Source: Euclidia mi (Eukaryota > Arthropoda > Insecta > Lepidoptera > Erebidae). From it: 64,000 bases of DNA. The translations under genes and the position numbers were made by a program. Shown here piece after piece: positions 24,097-33,800 of this stretch (position 1 is its first letter; each line of letters starts with the position of its first letter). The stretch is from assembly GCA_944739405.2 (NCBI GenBank), contig OX123186.2:32907551-32971550 (forward strand), read 5' to 3'. The notes below the pieces were generated by a model. That model made no database searches. It was given only the letters and a program-made list of their open reading frames with translations, and was not told where the DNA came from.

Positions 24097-24429
24097 CAGT
24101 CGCCTCGCTCAATTGATCGCCACTCACCCCGCTTGGAGAACCGTAGTGTGCGCACGCCTCCTCTCTCTCGCGCACCTGAATGTGCGACCGCTCAACGTCA
24201 CCAGCACCATGACTGCTGCCCCAGGTATTCCCCTCCTTTGGCGGAGCGTCCCCGCCTTGACTCGCGCCCACCTCGTTTTGGGCAGGTGCGTCATTATGAC
24301 CTTCCACAGATGGAGCGCGGATCGAGTCATCGCGCCTTTGAGGACTTCAAGCCGCACCCCGATTTTGAATTGCCTGGTCCTGGCCAACTGTCGCCGCCCA
24401 GACAACAATAGGTTATTGACCCCTGCCCT

Positions 24430-24800
24430 ATAACGCCAACCTCCCCCATTGAGACCGTTATCCTACCAACGGTTGCTGTTAGGATCTGGGGACCCACGGG
24501 GACCTTTGTTGTTATCCGTGCTATATTGGACACAGGTTCACAAGATTACATTGTTTCCACTTATTTGGTAGGGCAGGTTAAATTGAATATGGGCTCTTTT
24601 CCGAATTGTATTCGGAGAATAGGTGACGTAGCCTCTAATGTTGAAGGGCAAGTTAAGGTTTTGTTTGCCCCAGTTGAATCTTCACACCCGAGGATTAAAA
24701 CCTCGGCTATTGTGCTGAAGAGTGTTTTGGGTATGCATACACAGAAGCAGCTGCTGTGGTGAATTTGACATCGGGATTGGAACTGGCAGACCCCAAAGGA
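24430..24800 (+). pseudogene. BEL-B aspartic protease (interrupted)
   Basis: In the gag frame, VAVRIWGPTG is followed by AILDTGSQDYIVS (DTGS active site at about 24527-24538), then a conserved core to KSVLG near 24732. The frame ends at 24760 and the adjacent bases still read SGLELADPKGQW-like sequence before continuity is lost at about 24800. It would process the Gag-Pol polyprotein. Confidence 0.75.
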
Positions 24801-25500
24801 CAATGGCAGATCTCCATACATCAAAATGTCTGAAATTAAATTGAAGCGAACAGTAATAAAAAATATATCAAAAAATTTGGCGTAAGTAACAGAGTCTATA
24901 AATGATTCTATTTTCACTCAGGAAAGGTGGAAAAAGAAGATATCGGTGTTTGAAGTTTTAGTTCAGAATGAACAATGTAGGTACAAGGAAAGTTATAGTA
25001 TGAAAGTTAAACAGTGTAGGTAGGTACGTTTGAATTATCAAATGACATATGTCAGATTGACATCAAAACGCGGCAGTATTTTGTAGCATCTAACTGTCAC
25101 AGCCAAAGACAAAAGCAGAGCTGCACATTTTAAATCGATTTTATGTGAAATCGATACAACTTTAAAACGATGCTGTGACGTTTTTATTTGATTTAAACGT
25201 TGTTTTGCTTCAAAAATATTAGCTTATTAATATAATGTTGATTAAATAACTGCATTTTAAACCAAACCAACTCTATAAAGGTCGATCGTATCGATTACTT
25301 ATTTATTAATCGATACGGATATAGCACTCACGTCTATTCCTGTCACACCATTGTCTATGGAAACAATCAAATAAAAAAGTATTCGTAATCAATTGGAATG
25401 CTTTTTATCATCATAAAATACTCCAGCTTTAACGAGACAAAGTGAATATATTAAAAATCGTAGAAAAAAAAACAATTTGTTTTGTTCATATGAAGTTTAA
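24800..25500. other. Approximately 700-bp insertion or replacement inside BEL-B pol
   Basis: BEL/Pao proteins run from an LADP motif straight into an FDxPGxIDLLIGxDVLG motif. Here ladp lies at about 24787 and FDTPGQIDLLIGSDVLG at about 25539, with AT-rich noncoding DNA between that has no BEL similarity. I see no clear terminal repeats, target duplication or ORF, so the nature of the intruding DNA is unknown. Confidence 0.55.
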
Positions 25501-26584
25501 GGTCGCCACAATAAACCCAGACCAAATTCTGCCATTGTTCTTTGACACACCGGGACAAATCGACTTGTTGATTGGCTCTGATGTCCTCGGTGGTATTATA
25601 ATTGGTGGGAAACGTGTCTTGGTGCCAAATGGTTTGACTGCCATCCCGACCATATTTGGATTTGCTTTGATGGGACCTGTACCTCGGGACCCCCCTCCAC
25701 CTGAACTTGATAATTTGTTGGCTGTAGGCTCCGCTCTCTCTGATGCTGTTCAGAGGTTTTGGGAGGTAGAGGAGCCCCCTCAAGCTGCCCGTTTGAATCC
25801 AGAACATGAGGAGTGCGAGCTGTTCTTCCAGAACAACACTAGTCGACTCCGTGCTGGTCGGCTTATTACGAAGCTACCTTTTCTATCTGTTCGGCCTCCG
25901 CTTGGTGAGTCACGACCTTTAGCCGAAAAGAGATTGTTGGCCATGAAGCGTCGCATGGGTCGTGATCCGGAGCTCAGACAGAAGTACATTGAGTTCATGA
26001 GAGAATATGAACAATTGGGACACATGTCCGTGTAAAATTTGGATTGGCGTTCGGTGAAGCACTACTTTCTCCCGCATAATGCGGTATTGAAGCCATCAAC
26101 TGGCAAGCTGCGCACAGTGTTTGATGGTTCTGCGCAGACTTCAACAGGCGTATCCTTGAACCAGTGCTTGCATTCTGGTCCCAAGTTGGTCAAGGACCTT
26201 TGTGACGTCATCACCAGCTTCCGACGATATCAGGTTGTCTTTGTGGCCGATATAAAAATGATGTTCAGGCAGACGATTATCCACCCTGATGATCGTCGTT
26301 TCCAGCTGATCCTTTGGAGAGAGAATCCTCGCGATCCCATGGTCGTCTACGAGCTCAATACTAATACGTGCGGGTTAAGGTCAAGCCCCTACTTGGCAAT
26401 ACGTTCTCTTTGGGAGTGTGCAGACCGCGAAGGCTTACGTTTCCCACGAGCCTCCGCCATCTTGAAAGACGATATTTACGTCGATGACATTTGTTCAGGC
26501 GCCTCCACAGCGGACGAGGCGATACTCCTGCGGGACGGATTGATAGGTATTTTGGCCTCTGCTGGTTATGAGTTGCGCAAATGA
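25500..26584 (+). pseudogene. BEL-B protease end and reverse transcriptase
   Basis: From FDTPGQIDLLIGSDVLG (25539) through LRAGRLITKLPF to the RT (HYFLPHNAVLKPS, LRTVFDGSAQ, GPKLVKDLCD, FVADIKMMFRQ and catalytic YVDDI near 26480). A nonsense codon lies at 26033-26035 and a TGA at 26582-26584. Length and motif order are normal for BEL/Pao RT. It copies retrotransposon RNA to cDNA in cytoplasmic particles. Confidence 0.85.
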
Positions 26585-27458
26585 ATTTCCAACTCACCAG
26601 CGCTTTTGGAAGGCTTGCCTGAGGATCATCAGCAAGATCCACATATATTTGAGATTGTTGACAACCCCGCCATGATGGCTGTTCTCGGCGTCCAGTACAG
26701 ACCAGTCCAAGACATCTTTACGTATAACGTAGACTTGAAATTGCCTTGTTCTTGGACTAAACGTCTCGTGTTGTCTTCTGTCGCCAGAACCTTTGATCCA
26801 AACGATTGGATTTGTCCTGTCATATTTTGGGCAAAATGCTTCTTGCAGAAGCTTTGGACAGCAGGATTGACCTGGGACGAACCTCTACGCGGTACTCTTG
26901 TTGAGGAATGGACCTCTTTTGTATCCTCACTTCCTGCCGTCAACGAGATCTCCTTGCCTCGTCCCATCCTTCCTCCCAGGAAGTACAAGGCCACCCTTCA
27001 CGGGTTTTGTGATGCCTCGGAACGTGGTCATGCGGCCGTGGTGTACTTGCGCACAGTCAGTGCCTCAGGTCAGGTGAGGGTTTCCCTGATCATGGCGAAG
27101 AGCAAGGTTGCACCCCTTCGGACATCTCTGACCATCCCGAAATTGGAGCTCTCGGGAGCAGCCCTACTTGTACGCTTATTGAACCACGTGTCCAGCACCT
27201 TGGGTAAAAGCATTTGTATTAATGGGACCTACGCCTGGACAGACAGCCAAATTGTTCTTTGTTGGTTGAAGGCTTCTGTCCACACCTTGGAAAAAAAATC
27301 CAAAAATCCAAAAATCTGAAGTCAAGCTTCTTTGGAGACACGTGCCAGGTGAGCTCAACCCCGCTGATTGTGCCTCGCGCGGATGCTTGACGCCTAATTT
27401 GATAGGTCATTCGCTGTGGTGGGGTCCGGGATGGTTGAGTCGACCAGAAATTTATTGA
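26585..27458 (+). pseudogene. BEL-B RT connection and RNase H (frameshifted)
   Basis: The frame continues from the RT (ALLEGLPEDHQ, AVLGVQYRP) to RNase H motifs HGFCDASERGHAAVVY (about 27000), TIPKLELSGAALL and AWTDSQIVLCWL (27235). A frameshift in the A-run at 27290-27310 moves the downstream part (VKLLWRHVPGELNPADCASRG) to another frame, which reaches a TGA at about 27456-27458. Confidence 0.8.
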
Positions 27459-28690
27459 CCTCAAACGCCAGTTTTAAATACTACCAATTTGCCGGGTCTA
27501 CGAACACTCGCTGTTGACAAGGTGGAATGCGCCTTCGACCCCGATTTCTTGCTGAATCGCTACAGCTCCCTTGACAAGTTGTTAGGTGTTACTGCTTGGA
27601 TAAAGCGTTTTGTTTTTAACTTTAGGCACCCACAACAGAAACGACTGACACCGTTTAGCTCACCACAGGAACGACAGGAATCCCTCACCTTCTGGGTTCG
27701 TTCTGTGCAATTGGCGCATTTTGAGAAGGAGATTGCTATCCTTAAGTCAGGGAAATCGAAATTGTCGGGAGCAATATCTAAGTTGAACCCCTTTTTGGAC
27801 GATACGGGTCTCTTGCGCGTTGGAGGGCGTCTCAAGAACGCCAACCTCCCTTACGGGGCACGTCACCCCCTTTTGTTACCCAAGAACGTTAATTTGGTAC
27901 GCTTATTGGTAACTGACCGTCACCTTAAGAATTCGCATGCTGGTTGTAATGTTTTGTTGGCCATTTTGCAACGCGAGTTTTTGATTTTGTCTGCCCGAAG
28001 AATTATTCAGAGTGTAGTCTTTCGCTGCATCCCTTGCTATAAGCTCAAGGCTTCTACCATGCAGCCCTTGATGGGAGACTTACCGGCAGATCGCGTAACT
28101 GAGAGTAGGACGTTTGACGGTGTTGGCACGGACTTCGCTGATCCCTTTTTGGTGAAAACGTCGACACTTCGAAACAGCAAGACTGTTAAGGCCTACTTGT
28201 GTGTTTTTGTTTGTCTTTCCACAAAGGCCGTATACTTAGAACTGGTCTCCTCGCTTACGACCGAGGCGTTTGTAGCCACATTTGACAGATTTGTATCCCG
28301 CAGAGGGCTGCCTTCCTTCATCCGTTCTGATTGCGGCACTAACTTCAAGGGCACTTATAATTATTTGAATGATGTTGTTAATTTCCTTAAAACCAACAAG
28401 GCTGATATAGGCAATAGGCTTTTCCGACGTGGGATAAATTGGTTGTTTTCCCCACCAAATTGTCCACACTGGGGTGGTATTTTTGAGGCCGCTGTAAAAT
28501 CGGCCAAAATACACTTGCGCAGGACAATCGGTGAATCTGTCCTTACATTTGAGGAACTCGCAACTGTGGTTTGTAAGATTGAGGCCGTTTTGAACTCTCG
28601 GCCATTGTGCCCGATCTCCTCAGATCCGCATGATTTGGAGGCCCTTACGCGGGCCATTTTTGGTTGGTCGCCTACTTGTCGCCTTGCCTG
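27459..28690 (+). pseudogene. BEL-B integrase (long open segment)
   Basis: A 400-codon open segment from ATG 27489; the true polyprotein enters from upstream without an ATG. It shows PFLDDTGLLRVGGRLKNA, the zinc-binding HHCC region (HLKNSHAGCN ... RCIPCYK, about 27930-28045) and the catalytic triad D (GTDFADPF), D (RSDCGTNF) and E (WGGIFEAAVKSAK). It then runs to LNSRPLCPIS before a frameshift near 28655. This is the best preserved domain of BEL-B. Confidence 0.85.
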
Positions 28691-29022
28691 AGTACCCCTA
28701 TATTGATACGAGACCTGGTCGTCTCTCGCGTTTTGAATTGGTACGCCAGATTACTCAGAGCTTTTGGAAACGCTGGAATTTGGAATATTTGCACATACTC
28801 CAGCAACGCGTTAAGTGGACCGACAAGACCGATCCACCCAAGATTGGAGACCTTGTTTTGATCAAGGAGGCTAACCTTCCGCCACTCAGATGGCGCAGGG
28901 GGCGCATTCTTCGTTTGGTAACTGGGGCTGATGGAGTTCCCTGATTGGCTGAGGTCTTGGTGGATGGTTCGATTCTGAGGAGAGCGGTTGCAACATTGTC
29001 ACGTCTACCAACCGATTAACGG
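28630..29022 (+). pseudogene. BEL-B integrase C-terminal (DUF5641-like) domain
   Basis: After the frameshift the C-terminal domain reads FLVGRLLVALPEYPYID, SFWKRWNLEYLHILQQR, PKIGDLVLIKEANLPPLRWRRGRI, a TGA at 28942-28944, and a tail RAVATLSRLPTD ending at about 29021. This domain terminates most BEL/Pao polyproteins. The 3' LTR starts 29 bp later. Confidence 0.8.
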
Positions 29023-29050
29023 ACCGGTAGGCCGGTCCGGGGCGGGTGGA

Positions 29051-29675
29051 TGTTTGAAATAGAAATATTATTTGTGATATAGTGGTCAAGTCGATTATAT
29101 CGATTTAGTAACGTTTAGTTTAGTCTATTGTAAATTTTGACTATGGTCACACTGAACTGTCATTCATTCACTTTGGTTCATTGTCCGTTTCTGAAAATTG
29201 GTCTTGCGCTCACGCCGTTTTTGTCTCTCTCGCGTGCTTTTGTAATTTATATAAATTGATCGCCCTTTGAATAGCACATCCCGGTTCCCGCGCCGGCATC
29301 GGTTTATTTGTGATAAAAGACATTGTGAACTATTGAACATTTGTAAAACTGTGAATCCGCCAACGTGCATCGTGGTCTGAAAAAGACGCCGAACTGAACC
29401 TCGAGTAGTGGTATTTAAAACGATTTGCTTGATATTTTGGCCAAAATTATAAGTTAATCTCATAGGTCCACTCAAGAACATCATCAGGAGCATCAGTGAA
29501 GATTTGGTAAGCAAATTAAAATTGATAGTTGTAACTTGCATGTTCTTTGAACTAATCACTGTGCAACGCAGTGCATTGTGTCTAGATCCTTGTCTTGTCG
29601 TCGTCAGGTGGATGTATGACAACTTCCACTGCGCACTCTTAAATATTTCCTGCCTGCCTACGGCAACTCTAGACA
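29051..29675 (+). repeat. BEL-B 3' LTR
   Basis: A 625-bp LTR, TGTTTGAAATAG to CTCTAGACA, near-identical to 21123-21773 apart from scattered substitutions and indels. The interspersed differences show some age since insertion. ATTG target duplication follows at 29676-29679. Confidence 0.85.
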
Positions 29676-29858
29676 ATTGTGATTCTTTAAACATGCCTGT
29701 ATTTATTTACAATTATTTTACATACAGTCCACTATATTCGATTGTTTGTTTCTTACGTTGAAATCTTGTCTATACCTAATATTGTATTAGTAATTTAGTT
29801 ACACTAAGTACAGAAATGTTATTGAAAAAGGCCATAAGGTCCTTTTGGTGGGCGGTAA

Positions 29859-29976
29859 GTCCGATCGTTTTATGTCACCAGTTGCCTTAATACAAAGCTA
29901 CAAAACAGTCATGTCCTTTTATTAAAAATTACCTGAATTTGTACCTCAAGCAAAAATCGACCCTAAGTCGTCTCCA
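29859..29976 (+). repeat. 3' LTR remnant of BEL-A (outer copy)
   Basis: This segment repeats 12900-13017 with few differences and likewise ends in CCA; the sequences diverge on both sides. With 29680-29858 upstream of it, it is best explained as the distal part of the BEL-A 3' LTR, displaced by the CR1-like LINE and BEL-B insertions. Confidence 0.6.
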
Positions 29977-30715
29977 ACACTTATATTAATTAATATGGTC
30001 TTTTCAAATATTATCAAAACCTTGAGAGTCTATTTAAAATGTATGACTTTTTATTAATCAAATTAATAATTTATTTTATGAGTTGCTTTTTTAACTCTTT
30101 AGTATTTTCGTGAGTGGTTCCAGCGGACAGGGTGGTGATTTCTCAAAAGCTATTTCTAAATAAATCTTATAGCATCGCGGTCCGAATTGCCAAAAACGAA
30201 TTGTAATTGGTCAATTCAGGTTTCAACGGGGAACAGCTTACCATATCATATCGGATGGTTTAGTTTTTTTTTTACTACCAACTCTTCAACTCGTTCAAAT
30301 CGTACCTGCGAAATGAGCGTTGGGTCTTTTTGCACGAATTATAACCCATTCTAAAAGATTCAAAAGCATTGTTTGTTCGACTCGGATTGCGGTTCGTGTC
30401 ATAATCGCTTATGGTGTGAAGCGACAACAGATGCGTTTTTTGCTCGGAATTGTGTATTGAGATTATGCAACTGTGGACCGCATCAAAATAGATATGCTCA
30501 ATACTAGTAAACGTCTCTACGAGAAAGAACTCCAATAGATCTTGTTGGTCTATAAAAATATACATGACTAGTAACATGGGAATGGGACGTCAATGTCATG
30601 TGACCAGCGAGATTGAAGTTTAAATCATATTTCACAGAATCAGCTTCATATACCGCCCGATCTCAAGCGCTACGGAATCGCGAAAAAAATTCAATTGGTT
30701 TATTTCAATCATCAG
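29977..30715. other. AT-rich flank or intron upstream of first visible CUB exon
   Basis: No element or gene is recognised. The 3' end supplies the acceptor tatttcaatcatcag ending at 30715. Earlier exons of the CUB gene must lie outside the window or be too short to see here. Confidence 0.5.
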
Positions 30716-30896
30716 GTTGTACGTGTCTCCGCTTCACGTCGACGTACGGCAAGGAGCGCGGCACATTCAGTAGCCCCGACTACCCGCGCCCCTACCCACC
30801 GCGTGTCGACTGCCTCCTCTACACGTTCGTCGCGGCGCCGCACGAGATTGTCGAACTCGTGTTCACAGACTTCGATATCTATAAAGGACACCTCGA
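30716..30896 (+). CDS. CUB gene exon (first visible), N-terminal half of CUB 1
   Basis: The acceptor AG is at 30714-30715; the donor is GA|gtaagt at 30897. The exon is 181 nt, entering with 2 nt of a split codon and leaving after 2 nt (GA), completed by T of the next exon to Asp. It encodes CTCLRFTSTYGKERG then FSSPDYPRPYPP and FTDFDIYKGHL, the start of a CUB fold. It is markedly GC-rich against the intron, as expected for coding sequence. An open frame continues 5' into the intron from 30613 but lacks CUB similarity there. Confidence 0.8.
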
Positions 30897-33800
30897 GTAA
30901 GTGATTTGAATTTTAATCTAGGGGTTCTTACGCACGAGCTGTTTCATGCAGCCAAAGTAGCGCCATCTGGCGTAAGTTGTTACCCTTGACAATAGCATTA
31001 CTTAGTTTGTAAGCGTGTTTTAGTTCAATGCGTAGGTATATGCTGGCTATTTGATACGATATATATGTATTTATTTTAACATAACAGCTGTCATTTTGAT
31101 GATTTTGTGTTCGTGACCTTTTGTTGCTCATTTATAGAATTTCGTAGAAATATTATAAATAGGACTAGTAAATTATTTATTTGATAGACCAACAAAGGTA
31201 TCATGCACGAGTGTTTCAAGTAATTATATTTTCCAATTATAGGGTAATCTAAAATTTGTTTTAGGGCTGAGTAGGTACTGATGGCAATTGTAAACAAACT
31301 TAGTAAAGTTTATTGTGTATCGATATCCAATGTAATATAACCATATTTAAGTTTGTGTGTTCCTTTTTTTTCTTCTCTGTGGAAATGCATTTACGCAAGT
31401 ATGTGGGACTCGACGGCTGGAGTGCAAGGCCGCAATACCCACTAAAACCACAGCGCATCCATCAACGCCATTTTGAGGGCGCCAGGGGGTCGCATTAGCA
31501 TTCTACCCTGACACCCCGGTGGATAGCCCGAAGGCCACAACTTCCTTGGCGGCGGATGAAGGTGTTGGGCTCCGCCACTAAAACACCCAGCGGCCGCAGA
31601 GGATAGGGAGGACGGCAACGCAACGCCGCATTTTCTCTTCCTCTGCGGCCCCACCGCGACACAACGATGATACGCCCCCAATTGGTCGCGGGAGATAGGG
31701 CGCGCGGCAACGCAACACCGACACGCCTCTCCTCCCGCGACGGCGCCCAACTGCGAGGGACAGAAGAGCTGTCCCTCGCACCCACACCTTTGGACGCATC
31801 CTGCGCAGGCCTCCGTCAAGCCCACGCGGTGCGTCCACTCCCGGGATCTCGCTTAGCTTCACCGTGGGTGACCTAACCACAGTTACTGAGCCCCCCCACC
31901 ACGACAAGGTGGAAATCCCACGGGGGGGGGGGCGTAGCAAGCGCCTACGTAAGCCCAATCTACTGAATTTAGGAGCTTAACGTGTGGGTTTCTTTAATTA
32001 CGTATGTACTCACTAAGGAAATATTTTTTAAGATTCTTCTCCTAAAGGGAAAAATGAAGTTGAAATTTTGAAGCTAGCACTATGAAAATGTGGGCATCAG
32101 CTAGTTTAAAAATTCAATAAAAAAAAAATGTTGAGAAACTCGTCCGAAATTACTCCTGCAAATTATTGTGTGCATTACGTATATAATTTATTACTTAAGG
32201 AAACAATGAACAAAAGGTGAAATAAGATATGTAATCAGCAACTTGATACTTAATAAAAAGTAAAATATATCAACGTTAGTTTTAGTACTCCAGTTTGACA
32301 TCATGCTCTTGATTAATGTACTTACGTATTGTACCCACTTATACAATATAATAATACCTATTATCTTACAAAAACATTGTTATATTAATCATCTTCAAAT
32401 CTCCAACCACCATAGAAATAATTACTGTTCTCATTAAGCAAATGAAAGGCGTTCAAACACCGCCGTTAGTTAACAATAACCAGTCTAAAAGTTCAAGGGA
32501 TGAACATAAGGGCGCATTTACATTTTCGACACATTTGTAGCAAGAAACTTGCCAATGTAAACGTTTGAAGACAGCAGTTTGCGAGCGCAATAATACTCAT
32601 TTAAGTGTAAGGAATCCCTGAATACGCGACTTTCAAATTATATGACCGGGTTTATTATTGTCTGCGTTTTATGGGGGCCTATTTTGCAAATATGCGAATT
32701 GGTGGACAATTTTTACACGAATTTGAGCGGTGATTGAATCCTATTACGAGGATTAGTTTGAAAATGGATGATTGTTACTCTTTTAGGGCTCTTTCAATTT
32801 AGACGTTTCGTGTCGGACGGCTGCCGCACGTTTACCGTGCCGCTGGTTATAATCCGCTGCCGTGCCGCTGCAGTACGCTAGCCGTCCGACACCAAACGTC
32901 TAAGTTGAAAGCGTATCTGACTGCCGTGCGTTTGTATGCTAGTGATGTTTTAAATTTATTTGACAACAGTTAGAGCCATGGAATCTGACGAAGAAACATT
33001 ACTGTTAGTGATCTTTTTCAAAAATATCAAACAGAAACAAAAACGACGCCCCCGTAAAATAGCATCACCAATGTTTTCATTAACATGTAATTTTGGTGAT
33101 TTCCATAATCTTTAGCATAGGTTAAAACAAGATCCAAGCATTATTTTTAATTAGGTACTTAAGAATGTCTAGAGAATGTTTCGACGAATTACTTGAATTA
33201 GTTGGCAGTAAAATTCAGCAAGAAACTACATTCAGACATATTATATCAGCCGCAGAAAGACTACTGATAACATTGAGGTACGTAAATTAAACGTCTTATA
33301 TCATATAACAGGACGTAATTCAATTTTAATTTTAAATTATTCCACGTGAATCATCCATTTCAAGAAAATAATAAACATGAAAATTCGATGAAATTAGCTC
33401 TCACGTCTAGTCACCGCACTATTCAACATCGAAATAAACAGGTGGAACTTGCGACGTTGCTGTACTGTTGTCGTGCGTTTTCGGTACCGACACCGCACTG
33501 TTGCTGCACCGCGCGCTTTGTATGAAAATAAATTACCGTCCGTGCACCATATGACAAACGCATTGCTTCGGCACCGCAGCGGTGCGACACGAAACGTCTA
33601 AATTGAAAGAGCCCTTAGGGTGCGTTCTACATAGCGGCGATAACTTATTAATCACTGGACGAGCGTAGTGTCTTGCTTTTCCTATTATATCAAGGAAATC
33701 TATCTTTATTTATACAATATCCCATTACTTGCCATCACTGATTCAAAAAATAATGCAGATTAAAGTCGATCGTGTTGTCCTATATGTACACATTTCTATT

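Larger units (their letters stand above)
21123..29675 (+). mobile_element. BEL-B: complete BEL/Pao LTR retrotransposon (decayed)
   Basis: An 8.55-kb element with two LTRs, a 4-bp target duplication, gag, protease, RT, RNase H, integrase and C-terminal domain in BEL/Pao order, all on the + strand and with no envelope ORF. Several nonsense codons, two frameshifts and an approximately 700-bp interruption in the protease/RT junction make it inactive. Its coding DNA is clearly richer in GC than the AT-rich flanks. Confidence 0.85.
12900..29976 (+). mobile_element. BEL-A: old BEL/Pao retrotransposon with nested insertions
   Basis: The outer boundaries are the paired LTR remnants 12900-13017 and 29859-29976. 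The body is gag-protease (13247-14940), RT (15240-15898) and RNaseH-integrase-C-terminus (15924-18473). A SINE (16946-17359) interrupts the integrase; a CR1-like LINE (about 18697-21010) and BEL-B (21123-29675) lie between the pol end and the outer 3' LTR remnant. The simplest history is that BEL-A inserted first and the others landed in it. The 3' LTR is therefore split. Confidence 0.65.

Noticed and set aside
23560..24433. Several 90-160-codon frames antisense or alternative to BEL-B gag
   Set aside because: Shadow frames of GC-rich gag coding sequence; only the + frame carrying the zinc knuckles matches the family.
31442..31958. Overlapping 96-127-codon minus-strand frames
   Set aside because: All arise in the GC-rich hairpin island; no domain, no splice context, and three frames are open at once, a composition effect.
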